This document shows, piece after piece, positions 1 to 8,651 of a stretch of 55,770 nt of DNA. The notes beneath the pieces are model-generated. The model was given only the letters and a program-made list of their open reading frames with translations, did not search any database and was not told the origin of the DNA. The DNA lies in contig UQGM01000014.1 of NCBI GenBank assembly GCA_900540535.1, forward strand, positions 1 to 55,770, in the 5' to 3' direction. The number at the start of each line of letters is the position of its first letter. Position 1 is the stretch's first letter. The position numbers and the translations under genes were made by a program. The stretch comes from an uncultured Oscillospiraceae bacterium. GTDB lineage: Bacteria; Bacillota; Clostridia; Oscillospirales; Acutalibacteraceae.

Positions 1-2
1 AT

Positions 3-968
3 AAAAATAAAATAGAACAGTTAAATGAATTATCTATTTATACTGTAAAAGATTTAGTACAACATTATCCTTATCGCTTTGAAGAAATGTTAGAAACACC
101 ATTGCATGATGAATCGAAGGTCATTATTGAAGCACAGCTTATTGATGAACCTAAAATTTTTTATAAAGGAAGATTTTCAAGATTGACTTTTCATGTTAAT
201 TATCATGAAGAACCATTAACAATTACGATTTTTAATCGTCATTTTTTGAAAAAGAATATGCAAGTAGGAATGATGCTTACTATTATTGGTAAATACAGTG
301 CTTCTAAAAAAGCAATTACAGCTAGTGACTTAAAACTAAAGAACTTAAAAGAAATTTCTGGAATAACACCAGTATATTCTTTAAAAGAAGGACTCACTCA
401 AAAAAGTTTTCAGGGTTATGTCAATAAAGCACTTAATTTTTATAAAGGACATATTGCTAATACTATTCCTTTATATTTATGTCAAAAATATCATTTGATA
501 GATAAAGAAGATGCTTTGTTTAAAATACATCAACCGCAAACACGCAGTGATGTTATTAGTGCACTTAGATACTTAAAATATGAAGAATTTTTTAAATTTC
601 AAATGACAATGCAATATATAAAACAAAATCGCACACAAAATATAGGTATCTCAAAATTAATAGACAAAGAAAAAGTGACTCACTTTATTGAAAAGCTCCC
701 TTTTCAATTAACAGATGACCAAAAAAAAGTCATTGATGATATATTAATAGATTTAACAAGTCAAAAATTAATGTATCGCTTTGTTCAAGGTGATGTTGGT
801 AGTGGAAAGACAGTTGTTGCAGCAATTAGTTTATATGCTAATTATTTAGCAGGTTATCAAGGAGCTATGATGGCACCAACAGAAATACTAGCGCTTCAGC
901 ATTATCAGTCTTTAAAAAAAATGTTTAAAAAATATAAAATAAATCTGTTTAATTATTATGCTTTGTGA
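3..968 (+). pseudogene. recG: ATP-dependent DNA helicase RecG, partial (both ends missing)
   Basis: The frame is open from base 3, upstream of the first ATG at 87, so the true start lies outside the window. The translation begins with the RecG wedge-domain pattern (TVKDLVQHYPYR) and an OB-fold, and continues into helicase motif I (QGDVGSGKT, about residue 239 counted from base 87) and motif Ia (MAPTEILALQHY). RecG unwinds branched DNA at stalled forks and is normally about 680 residues. Here everything after motif Ia is missing: the frame ends at 966-968, but RecG-like sequence stops around 945-955, just where the convergent ATPase gene ends. Base composition is much more AT-rich than the rest of the window. 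Either an assembly chimera or a rearrangement; the first is more likely. Confidence 0.85.
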
Positions 969-3580
969 GCCTTTTTATAAAAATCAAATATTTTTGATGA
1001 TTCTATCATTATAAAGGGAACAGCCGACAGGGCAAGGGCAATAATCCATGCACTGCCCGAAAGGGGAACAAGAGAAAAAATTGTAGCTGCAGCAGGGATT
1101 GTTACAACCAGCCACTGAATAGCCATACAAAGTGCAAATGTCAGAGTAAGGCGCATATTTGAGAAATATCCGATTTTATACATAGGCATATGTCCTCGCA
1201 TATTGAAAGCGTGAACCAGCTCGCTGATGTTGAGTGTTACAAAAGCCATAGTTCTGCCTATGAAGGGCTGTGATGAGGCGTCAAATAAACGCATTCCCAA
1301 AGTAAAGCTTACAAGGGAAAGTCCGCCAATTAAAAGTCCCTCTAAGAGAATATCCGCCCACAGTCCTCCTGAAAACATGCTTTTGTGGGTTTTCAGGGGC
1401 TTTTGCAGCATTATATCCTTTTCGGCTTTTTCTGTGCCCAGCGCCATTGCAGGGAGAGAGTCTGTTATAAGATTTACAAATAAAAGCTGAATGGGGAGAA
1501 GCGGTGTAGGCATTCCGAGAAGGTATGCGGCAAAAATTACCACTATTTCACCGATATTGCTCGATAAAAGAAAGTGTACGGTTTTTCTGATGTTGCTGTA
1601 AATTATTCTGCCCTGACGCACAGCTTTGACTATTGTTGCAAAGTTGTCGTCGGTTAAAATCATATCCGCCGCAGCTTTTGCAGCATCTGTTCCGCTCTGA
1701 CCCATGGCGCAGCCTATGTCGGCGGCTTTAAGAGCGGGAGCGTCGTTTACTCCGTCTCCGGTCATTGCCACAACTTCTCCCAAAGAGCGGAAAGCTTTTA
1801 CTATCCTTACTTTATGAGCCGGAGTAACTCTTGCAAAAACTCGGCAGTTATTTATTTTTTTGCGGAACTGCTCATCACTGAGAGAATCAATTTCTGCACC
1901 TGTCATCAGAGTATCATCTCTGCGCAGTATGCCGGTTTCCGCAGCAATTGCCTTTGCTGTTGCAGCGTGGTCTCCGGTTATCATAACAGTTTTAATTCCG
2001 GCTTTGCGGCACAAGGCAACTGCTTCTTTTGCCTCTTTTCTCGGCGGATCTGCCATGGCAATAAGTCCGATAAAAGTAAGGGAAGCTTCAGAGGTGTCAT
2101 CAAGGGAAGATGCAGACCTTTCTGCGGCAGCAATGACTCTGAGCGCTTTTTCAGCAAGGGACAAATTTATTTTTTCAATTCTTTTAATATCAGCTGATGT
2201 TATGGGAACCTCACTTCCGTTTTTCAGGATTTTGGTGCATTTCTTAATCAGCACATCGGGAGCACCCTTTGCCATTAAAAATTTCTTTCCGCCTCTGTTT
2301 ACAAGTACAGACATCATTTTGCGGTCAGATGAAAAGGGTGTTTCACGAAGTCTTGTGTATTCGCTGTCTGTCTTTGGCTTTTTTATTCCGGCTTTTTCTC
2401 CCGCATATAAAATCGCTGTTTCGGTAGGTTCGCCCATAATGCCTTCCTTACTCCATAAGGCATTGTTGCATACACAGCCGCAGGTGAGAAGCCTTTTTCC
2501 GAAAGTGGAAAGTAGGTTTTCCTCTCCGTTTATACTGTATATTCCCTTGACGGTCATTTTGTTTTCTGTGAGAGTTCCCGTTTTGTCGGAACAGATTACC
2601 GTTGCACTGCCGAGAGTTTCAACAGCGGGAAGCCGTCTTATAATGGCATTGTTTTTAGCCATAATCTGAACGCCTAAGGAAAGGACAATTGTCACAACGG
2701 CTGGAAGTCCCTCCGGAATTGCCGCCACCGCAAGGCTTACTGAGAGCATGAAGCTGTCAAGAAAATGTGCGTTTCTTAAAATTCCCATGAAGAATATCAC
2801 AGCGCAGATTGCCAGAGCTCCTGCACCTAAAAGTTTTCCGGTTTTTGCAAGGCGATTTTGAAGGGGCGTTGAGGGAGTTTCTTCGCTGTCAATAAGTCCT
2901 GCAATATGACCGACGGCAGTATCCATTGCCGTTTCCGTTACCACTGCACGGCATGAACCGGCAGTTATCTGAGTGGCTGAGAAAAGCATATTTCTTCTTT
3001 CGCCTAAGGGGGTTTCAGCAGGCAGGATTATTCCTGCTGTTTTAGCGGATGGTTCAGATTCTCCCGTAAGAGCCGATTCCTCTGCTTTCAGTGAAGAGCT
3101 TTCTATTATAAGGCAGTCAGCGGGAACAAGGTCACCGCTTTTTAAGATTATTATATCTCCCTTTACGAGTTCGGATGCTGCACAGCTTACAACGGAGCCG
3201 GAGCGTATAGCTCTTGCACGGGGTGCTGCGAGTTTCCGCAATGCCGCAATGGCTTTTTCTGCCCTGCTTTCCTGAATGGTTCCTATAAGTGCGTTCAGCA
3301 CAACGATTATCAGAATAATAACTGAGTCGATATAATCTCCGTCGCCGCTGAAATAAGAAGTCAGAAAAGATATTACAGAAGCCGCAAGAAGCACCAGAAC
3401 CATAAAATCAGAGAACTGTGAGAGAAATTTTCTAACAATTCCTCTTTTCTTTTTTGATGAAAGTACATTGGGACCGTATTTTTCAAGGCGTAAATTTGCT
3501 TCATGCTGTGAAAGACCGTTTTTATCATTTGAACCAAGACGTTTGAGCGCCTGGTCAGGAGTCAGGGTGTGCCAATTCAT
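956..3580 (-). CDS. Calcium-transporting P-type ATPase (PMCA/SERCA-like)
   Basis: An 874-residue P-type ATPase that pumps cations, most likely Ca2+, out of the cytoplasm using ATP. Visible in order: an N-terminal cation-ATPase domain, membrane segments near 55-75 and 85-100, the actuator TGES at 172-175, the ion-binding helix PEGLP at 289-293 (typical of Ca2+ pumps), the phosphorylated Asp332 in DKTGTLT, a KGAP nucleotide-binding motif, the MTGDGVNDAP hinge, and a C-terminal bundle of membrane helices. Length matches bacterial Ca2+-ATPases, so the gene appears complete even though its stop codon lies at the composition break with recG. It stands alone, with no obvious promoter found upstream. 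The exact ion is inferred from PEGLP. Confidence 0.93.
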   Translation of the reverse strand: MNWHTLTPDQALKRLGSNDKNGLSQHEANLRLEKYGPNVLSSKKKRGIVRKFLSQFSDFMVLVLLAASVISFLTSYFSGDGDYIDSVIILIIVVLNALIGTIQESRAEKAIAALRKLAAPRARAIRSGSVVSCAASELVKGDIIILKSGDLVPADCLIIESSSLKAEESALTGESEPSAKTAGIILPAETPLGERRNMLFSATQITAGSCRAVVTETAMDTAVGHIAGLIDSEETPSTPLQNRLAKTGKLLGAGALAICAVIFFMGILRNAHFLDSFMLSVSLAVAAIPEGLPAVVTIVLSLGVQIMAKNNAIIRRLPAVETLGSATVICSDKTGTLTENKMTVKGIYSINGEENLLSTFGKRLLTCGCVCNNALWSKEGIMGEPTETAILYAGEKAGIKKPKTDSEYTRLRETPFSSDRKMMSVLVNRGGKKFLMAKGAPDVLIKKCTKILKNGSEVPITSADIKRIEKINLSLAEKALRVIAAAERSASSLDDTSEASLTFIGLIAMADPPRKEAKEAVALCRKAGIKTVMITGDHAATAKAIAAETGILRRDDTLMTGAEIDSLSDEQFRKKINNCRVFARVTPAHKVRIVKAFRSLGEVVAMTGDGVNDAPALKAADIGCAMGQSGTDAAKAAADMILTDDNFATIVKAVRQGRIIYSNIRKTVHFLLSSNIGEIVVIFAAYLLGMPTPLLPIQLLFVNLITDSLPAMALGTEKAEKDIMLQKPLKTHKSMFSGGLWADILLEGLLIGGLSLVSFTLGMRLFDASSQPFIGRTMAFVTLNISELVHAFNMRGHMPMYKIGYFSNMRLTLTFALCMAIQWLVVTIPAAATIFSLVPLSGSAWIIALALSAVPFIMIESSKIFDFYKKAHKA

Positions 3581-3764
3581 ATATTAAGACCCTCCGAAAA
3601 TGTGATATACAGTCAAATATATGAAATTTTAAAGAAAGTTATAACGGGTTGCTGTTTTTAGTGCAACTGAAGATGTTTTTAGGCTCTTAGTTGAAGCGTT
3701 CCGGAGAGCTGAAAATATCACAGCACAAACTGAATGAATATTATAGTTAACGGAGGTGATAGAA

Positions 3765-4019
3765 ATGGATATTTTAAATTATATTGTAGGTGAAGGACTT
3801 ATTCTCATTCCCGCTATTTATATAATCGGGATGATAATCCGTAAAACCGATAAAATCCCCAATAAATATATTCCGATTATTTTGCTGCCCCTTGGAATTT
3901 TAGGCGCTATGGGCATAATGGGATTCACGGTAAAAGCAGCTATACAGGGTATACTCATAACGGGAGCCGCTGTTTACGGTGATCAGGTTTATAAGCAGAT
4001 GACAAAAAAAGAAGAATAA
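3765..4019 (+). CDS. Small phage-holin-family membrane protein
   Basis: An 84-residue protein with two or three hydrophobic helices (ILNYIVGEGLILIPAIYIIG, a middle helix around ILLPLGILGAMGIMG, and a third segment), a basic turn and a charged KKEE tail. This resembles the phage holin 5 (Hol44-like) family, often found as lone chromosomal genes in Clostridia. The ATG at 3765 is chosen because GGAGG at 3752-3756 sits 8 bases upstream; a GTG at 3756 is within that ribosome site. There is no lysin or other phage gene nearby, so a prophage is not indicated. Role in lysis or small-molecule leakage is not established. Confidence 0.6.
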   Translation: MDILNYIVGEGLILIPAIYIIGMIIRKTDKIPNKYIPIILLPLGILGAMGIMGFTVKAAIQGILITGAAVYGDQVYKQMTKKEE

Positions 4020-4092
4020 ATTATTTGAAAGTCCGGAATGTTTCGTTTATCATAGATTTAATATAGAACTGAATTTCATCCTTTCAATGAAA

Positions 4093-4130
4093 AAAACACC
4101 TGATTCTCTTTATAGAGAATCAGGTGTTTT
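4093..4130. terminator. Bidirectional intrinsic terminator
   Basis: A near-perfect hairpin with arms AAAACACCTGATTCTCT and its complement, with A and T runs on the two sides. It can end both the holin-like gene on the plus strand and pyrE on the minus strand. Confidence 0.9.
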
Positions 4131-4144
4131 GCTGTTTGTTATTT

Positions 4145-4807
4145 TTAGAATACGCAGTACTGTTTCATGTAGTTATCCATAAGAGGAATAAGATGAGCGT
4201 AATCCTCTCTGCCGAGAAGATATTCTCTTATATCCTGGACAGTGACGAGAGCGTGAACTTTAATTCCGAACTCTTCGCCGACTTCCATAACAGCTGTTTT
4301 GCCGGGAGTCTGTCCGACTTCGCAGCGGTTAACGGAAATAAACATATCCGTAACCTTAACGTCTGCGCAGGCTTTGAGAACGGGAAGAGTTTCACGGATA
4401 GCAGTGCCGGCAGTGATAACATCTTCAATTATAATAATGCGGTCGCCGTCTTTGGGAGCATATCCTACAATATTTCCGCCTTCGCCGTGATCCTTAACCT
4501 CTTTACGGTTAAAGAAGAAAGGCTTATCTATGCCATAAGTTCTGGCAAGAGCTCCAGAAACAGATGTTGCAAGGGGGATTCCCTTGTATGCAGGGCCAAA
4601 CATTGCATCAAAATTATCGCCGACAGTCTCTTTTACAAGAGCGGCGTAAAACTCGCCCAGCTTTGAGTTCTGAAGACCTGTTTTATAGTTTCCTGTATTT
4701 ACAAAATATGGGGTCTTTCTTCCGGATTTAGTTGTGAAATCACCGAAACGCAGCACATCTGCACTCATCATAAATTCAATAAAATCTTTTTTTGCCTGTG
4801 TGAGCAT
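4145..4807 (-). CDS. pyrE: Orotate phosphoribosyltransferase
   Basis: A 220-residue cytoplasmic type I phosphoribosyltransferase of de novo pyrimidine synthesis, joining orotate to PRPP to give OMP. The PRPP-binding signature is clear: RIIIIEDVITAGTAIRE (about residues 120-136). The N-terminal flexible region contains TKSGRKTPYFVNTG, typical of PyrE substrate binding, and Lys/Arg-rich HFFNRKEVKDHGEGG carries the catalytic loop. The gene is monocistronic here, with a terminator just downstream and about 65 bp to the PBP gene upstream. No pyrimidine gene neighbours and no attenuator recognised. Confidence 0.93.
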   Translation of the reverse strand: MLTQAKKDFIEFMMSADVLRFGDFTTKSGRKTPYFVNTGNYKTGLQNSKLGEFYAALVKETVGDNFDAMFGPAYKGIPLATSVSGALARTYGIDKPFFFNRKEVKDHGEGGNIVGYAPKDGDRIIIIEDVITAGTAIRETLPVLKACADVKVTDMFISVNRCEVGQTPGKTAVMEVGEEFGIKVHALVTVQDIREYLLGREDYAHLIPLMDNYMKQYCVF

Positions 4808-4873
4808 TCTTACATCCCGTCCTTTACATATATTCTGTTAAAAGTATAACAGATTTGAATCTTTTAAACAAGC

Positions 4874-6268
4874 TTATTCGGAAATAGATTTGTAAGCTGC
4901 CTGCATAACTGTGTTTGCAATGGGCATAGCCTGAGAAAATCCTGCTCCGCCGTTTTCAACAATTACCACAAAAGCAAGTGGACAATCCTCTTTGGTGGAA
5001 AAACCGGTGAACCATGCATGGGATTCCTGGTTTCCGTCAAGCTCTGCGGTTCCTGTTTTACCTGCGAGCTCAAGGCCGGGGAAACGCCAGTCTTTGTAAT
5101 ATGAGGTTACATTGTATCTCATCATGTCACGGACTATGTCCGCTGTTGCAGGTTCTATAAGCTGTCCGACGTTTTGTGTCTTTGCTTCGTCTATAACTTT
5201 TCCGTCAGGGGTTTCAATTGACTTTACAACATAGGGGGATGCCGGATTGCCGGAGTTTGCAATGGCTCCCATAATCATCATCATGTGGTAAGGATTGAGC
5301 AGTGTGGTATACTGACCGATTCCAGCCCATGCCAAATCAGTGTTGTTGACTGATGAAACATCAAATGAGCTTTTTGCAATAACTGTATCTCCCATTTTAA
5401 AGGAGCGGTTAAAACCTAATTCGTTTGCAGTTTCAGCTAAAGCATCTGCACCGAGTTCGTTAGCTATGGTGGCAAAAGCGCAGTTGCAGGAATGTGCAAA
5501 TGCATCTTTAAATGTCACAGTACCGTGTACGCCGCTGCATTTTACCTCTCCTCCGCCGGGAATATCAATGCTTCCGTCACAGTAAAAGGTCTGTGAAAAA
5601 ATATCGCTTATGTTGTTTACTGCGCTTACGCAGGTAATTGCCTTGAATACAGAACCGGGAGTATACACGCCGGAAAGGAAACGGTTAAGATATATTCCGT
5701 CATATTTTCCGTTGGCATTTTTTTCAATGGCCTCGGTGGGTTTATTCTCAGGATCATAGGTAGGAGAGGAAACCATGCAAATTATTTCGCCGGTTTTATA
5801 GTTGTATACTCCCACTGTACCTTTTCTTCCGTTAAGTGCATTTAAAGCAGTTACACATACATAGGCATCCAGAGTAAGTCTAATGTTGTTTCCTGTTCCG
5901 AATTTGCTTATTGAATATATTCCGTTTATGAAATTGTATCCTATAAGCTCATCGCTGTATACAGACTGTATGCCTGTGGAAATATAGCCGTCTGAATCTC
6001 CTATGGCGTGAAGAGCGGCTTTTCTCACAGCCGTACTTTCATTATAAACACGTTTTCCATCCTGTGTGCCTACAAGCAGTTCACCTTTGGAGTCGAAGAT
6101 GCTTCCGGCGACGTTTAAAGTGTTTCCGTCATAGATGTGCTTGTTGTAACGGCTTAATGCCCAGTCAGAAGCGTTTATTGTAAGGGTCGAAACAAAGAAA
6201 ATAATTCCTGCCATAAAGAAAGCAACAAGTGCGTATAGAGCGTAAGCTCTTTTAGTTGTACTTTTCAT
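4874..6268 (-). CDS. Class B penicillin-binding protein (peptidoglycan transpeptidase, PbpA/FtsI-like)
   Basis: A 464-residue membrane-anchored transpeptidase that cross-links peptidoglycan outside the cell. There is one N-terminal membrane helix (residues 8-30), a short dimerisation region, and a transpeptidase domain with all three motifs: nucleophile S206 in SVFK, S260-C-N262, and KTGTAE at 404-409. Its short form resembles actinobacterial PbpA more than the 600-700-residue PBP2/SpoVD types. Its ATG overlaps the stop of the upstream FtsW-type gene by 4 bases (ATGA), indicating translational coupling and a working transpeptidase-glycosyltransferase pair. It is the last gene of the FHA-FtsW-PBP operon. 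Confidence 0.92.
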   Translation of the reverse strand: MKSTTKRAYALYALVAFFMAGIIFFVSTLTINASDWALSRYNKHIYDGNTLNVAGSIFDSKGELLVGTQDGKRVYNESTAVRKAALHAIGDSDGYISTGIQSVYSDELIGYNFINGIYSISKFGTGNNIRLTLDAYVCVTALNALNGRKGTVGVYNYKTGEIICMVSSPTYDPENKPTEAIEKNANGKYDGIYLNRFLSGVYTPGSVFKAITCVSAVNNISDIFSQTFYCDGSIDIPGGGEVKCSGVHGTVTFKDAFAHSCNCAFATIANELGADALAETANELGFNRSFKMGDTVIAKSSFDVSSVNNTDLAWAGIGQYTTLLNPYHMMMIMGAIANSGNPASPYVVKSIETPDGKVIDEAKTQNVGQLIEPATADIVRDMMRYNVTSYYKDWRFPGLELAGKTGTAELDGNQESHAWFTGFSTKEDCPLAFVVIVENGGAGFSQAMPIANTVMQAAYKSISE

Positions 6269-7572
6269 CGCTGTGCCTCCACTTTCTCATAAAATGACGG
6301 ATATGTGCGCAGGTCGCAGGCTTTAATTAAAGCTAAAAGCGCCCATGAGCATATCATACTTGAACCGCCCTGACTGATAAAGGGCAGTGTTACGCCTGTA
6401 AGGGGAAGAATATCCGTTATGCCAAACACATTAAGGCAGGTTTGGAACAGCATCATACCGGCTGCGGCCGTTGCAGCAATTGCAAAAAATGAGGAGCGGG
6501 CTCCCTGTGATGATCGGATTGCATGTACCGCAATGAAGCCGTAAGCGAGAACTACTGCAATTGTAAGAATTACGCCCCATTCTTCGCAAAGAACACCAAA
6601 AACAAGGTCGGTTGTTGAGGCGAATATATTTCTGAGTTCTCCTCTGCCTATGCCTGTACCGAAAAGTCCGCCGCTGGCAGCGTAAATGAGAACACGGGTT
6701 TGCTGGTATCCGCCTGCATCGGGATATTCCCAAATATGGCGGTAGGTTGCAAAACGTTCTGCCACGTAGGGTTTAAATATAAGAATCAGAATTGCTCCCA
6801 AAAGAGCTGCGCCGCATACAACTGCGATTGTTCTTATATCACCGGAACGCATAAAGGAAATAAGAATAAAGGTAAAGAAGAATATAAGAGCTGCGCCGAA
6901 GTCATACATAAGGAAAAGACATCCTATACATACAACTGAAAATACAATATATTTAAGCAGGCTTCTTGTAGACTGAAGTTTTTCCAGTGTGGAAGCTCCT
7001 ACAAATATAAAGGCGATTTTTACAAATTCAGAAGGCTGAAAAGATATTCCGAATACTGTAATCCAGTTAAGTGCGCCGTTTGTGGCTTCTGCAAGAATAA
7101 GGTTAAGAGCAAGAAGCGCCACAGAGGCAATTGCAAGGGGGACGCTTGACCATTCGATTCGCTTTATATCTGCTACGAACCAAAGTATTAATTCAAAAAC
7201 TGTGAGTCCCAGCAAAAAAGCAACAAACTGTTTTATTAAATCTCCGGGGAAAACACTTGCCACTACCGTAAGACCTATTCCTGTAAGGAAAAATCCGATA
7301 AGCTCAAGTTCAAAGCTTTTTCTTTTAAAAGCAGCTCGTGAAATAATCAGCCACAGCCATTCAATGACGATGTATGCACCGAAAACAATAACGATGTCTT
7401 GGCGGATTTCGCCATCTGAATCAAAAACAGTCTGTGCAGCTGAAATAAGCTGAAAAATAGTTATGAGAAGAAGAACAAAAGCGTTATTAAGGCGGTGTTT
7501 TTTCTTTTCTTTTGCACCGGAGGCTGCTCCGCTGTAACTAATGTTTGCATTTTTAACTTTACTGTGTGCCAT
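6265..7572 (-). CDS. FtsW/RodA/SpoVE-family peptidoglycan polymerase
   Basis: A 435-residue SEDS protein with about ten membrane helices after a basic cytoplasmic N-terminus. SEDS proteins polymerise lipid II into glycan strands with a cognate class B PBP, which here is the next gene. Family signatures include QPSEFVKIAFIFVGA in the middle, GGYQQTRVLIYAASGG in the extracytoplasmic loop, and the C-terminal ITDILPLTGVTLPFISQGGS. An AGGAGGT ribosome site precedes the ATG. The order FHA-SEDS-PBP matches the actinobacterial fhaB-rodA-pbpA cluster. Whether it serves elongation, division or sporulation cannot be told from sequence. Confidence 0.92.
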   Translation of the reverse strand: MAHSKVKNANISYSGAASGAKEKKKHRLNNAFVLLLITIFQLISAAQTVFDSDGEIRQDIVIVFGAYIVIEWLWLIISRAAFKRKSFELELIGFFLTGIGLTVVASVFPGDLIKQFVAFLLGLTVFELILWFVADIKRIEWSSVPLAIASVALLALNLILAEATNGALNWITVFGISFQPSEFVKIAFIFVGASTLEKLQSTRSLLKYIVFSVVCIGCLFLMYDFGAALIFFFTFILISFMRSGDIRTIAVVCGAALLGAILILIFKPYVAERFATYRHIWEYPDAGGYQQTRVLIYAASGGLFGTGIGRGELRNIFASTTDLVFGVLCEEWGVILTIAVVLAYGFIAVHAIRSSQGARSSFFAIAATAAAGMMLFQTCLNVFGITDILPLTGVTLPFISQGGSSMICSWALLALIKACDLRTYPSFYEKVEAQR

Positions 7573-7584
7573 ATTTACACCTCC

Positions 7585-8457
7585 TTAAAATGGCTTGTAG
7601 CTGCCAAAGTGCGAATAATTGTCATAAAATACAAGCTCTTCGCCGCCGATATTTATTTCATCGCCGTTAAACAGGAGCTGTTTTCTATTTACTACTTTGC
7701 CGTTAATTAAAGTTCCTGCTTTTGAATTAAGGTCTTCAATGGCAAAGCCGTCTTCTTCTGCTGTTATTTTGGCGTGACGGCGGGAAACAAGCTGGGAAGA
7801 AAGAACAATGTCACAGTCCTCTTCTCTTCCTATTATATATGTCTGATGTTTAAGGGGAAAAGCTTTGGCTGTTCTGACAATATATATTGCCGGATTTTCG
7901 CCTTTGCTTTCAGATGAAATTTCATCAATGGGTTCAGGTGTTGGTTCGGGCAGTACCTCAGGTACTTCTTCCGGAATAACTTCTGCGGGCTGTAAGGGGA
8001 TATCCTGTGGAGCGGGTTTTACAGCGGCGAAAATTCTGGGATTGGGTGACGGATAGAGGGGAGCAGAAAAAATCATCACTGCGCTTCCGAAAGTTATGCT
8101 GTCACCGTCGAAAAGCTGAACTGATTTCTCAATAGGCTTATCGTTAACTTTAGTGCCGGTTTTGGAAAATGTATCGGTTATAAACCAGCCGTCACTGCGC
8201 CTTGAAATTACCGCATGAAAGCGTGAAACACTTCCGTAGCCTATTGTGATATCACAAAGCTTGCTGCGTCCTACGGAGATTTCCCATCTGTCGAGGGGCG
8301 TTTTGTCACCGTTAATGGTATTTACAAGCTCTGCCATAGCGTATGGCTTTATCTTGAGTTTAAGCAGCGAATAAATACAGCTGCCGAGAATTATAACAGC
8401 CATAACGGGCAGAATAAATCTGCTGTAATATTGAAGCTGTTCCATAATTTCTGTCAT
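7585..8457 (-). CDS. Membrane-anchored protein with two FHA domains
   Basis: A 290-residue protein with an N-terminal membrane helix (about 11-32), a first FHA domain (about 58-130; core GRSKLCDITIG, SRFHAVISR), a linker rich in Pro and Glu (about 135-190), and a second FHA domain (about 193-275; GREEDCDIVLSSQLVSRRHA and NSKAGTLINGK). FHA domains bind phosphothreonine, so this likely recruits the downstream FtsW/PBP pair to a Ser/Thr kinase signal. No kinase gene lies in the window. It is the first gene of the operon, starting 12 bases before the FtsW-type gene, with CGGAGGTG upstream of its ATG. Confidence 0.9.
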   Translation of the reverse strand: MTEIMEQLQYYSRFILPVMAVIILGSCIYSLLKLKIKPYAMAELVNTINGDKTPLDRWEISVGRSKLCDITIGYGSVSRFHAVISRRSDGWFITDTFSKTGTKVNDKPIEKSVQLFDGDSITFGSAVMIFSAPLYPSPNPRIFAAVKPAPQDIPLQPAEVIPEEVPEVLPEPTPEPIDEISSESKGENPAIYIVRTAKAFPLKHQTYIIGREEDCDIVLSSQLVSRRHAKITAEEDGFAIEDLNSKAGTLINGKVVNRKQLLFNGDEINIGGEELVFYDNYSHFGSYKPF

Positions 8458-8592
8458 ATATTTGCACCTCCGAAAAGTTAAACAGAAACTGCATATTAAT
8501 TATACTATAAAACATACTACACATTAACAGAAAAAAGTCAATAAATGTGACGTTTTTGTAATACCTTTTTAACCTTTTGTAATTTGATTTTT

Positions 8593-8621
8593 TTGTAAGG
8601 ATATGCTATCTTTGTTATATA
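8593..8621 (+). promoter_or_regulatory. Predicted sigma-A promoter of galM
   Basis: TTGTAA at 8593-8598 and TATATA at 8616-8621 with a 17-base spacer, about 30 bases before the galM ATG. Confidence 0.55.
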
Positions 8622-8651
8622 AACAATAACACAAAAGGAGCGTTGTTATTT

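Noticed and set aside
1227..3275. Long plus-strand open frames opposite the Ca2+ ATPase (e.g. 1860-2669).
   Set aside because: They have no ribosome sites, no recognisable domains and mirror the codon use of the complete P-type ATPase on the other strand.
3756..3764. Upstream GTG as start of the holin-like gene.
   Set aside because: It lies inside the GGAGG ribosome site used by the ATG at 3765.
3765..4019. Prophage indicated by the holin-like gene.
   Set aside because: No other phage genes, integrase or lysin nearby; lone holin-like genes are common in Clostridia chromosomes.
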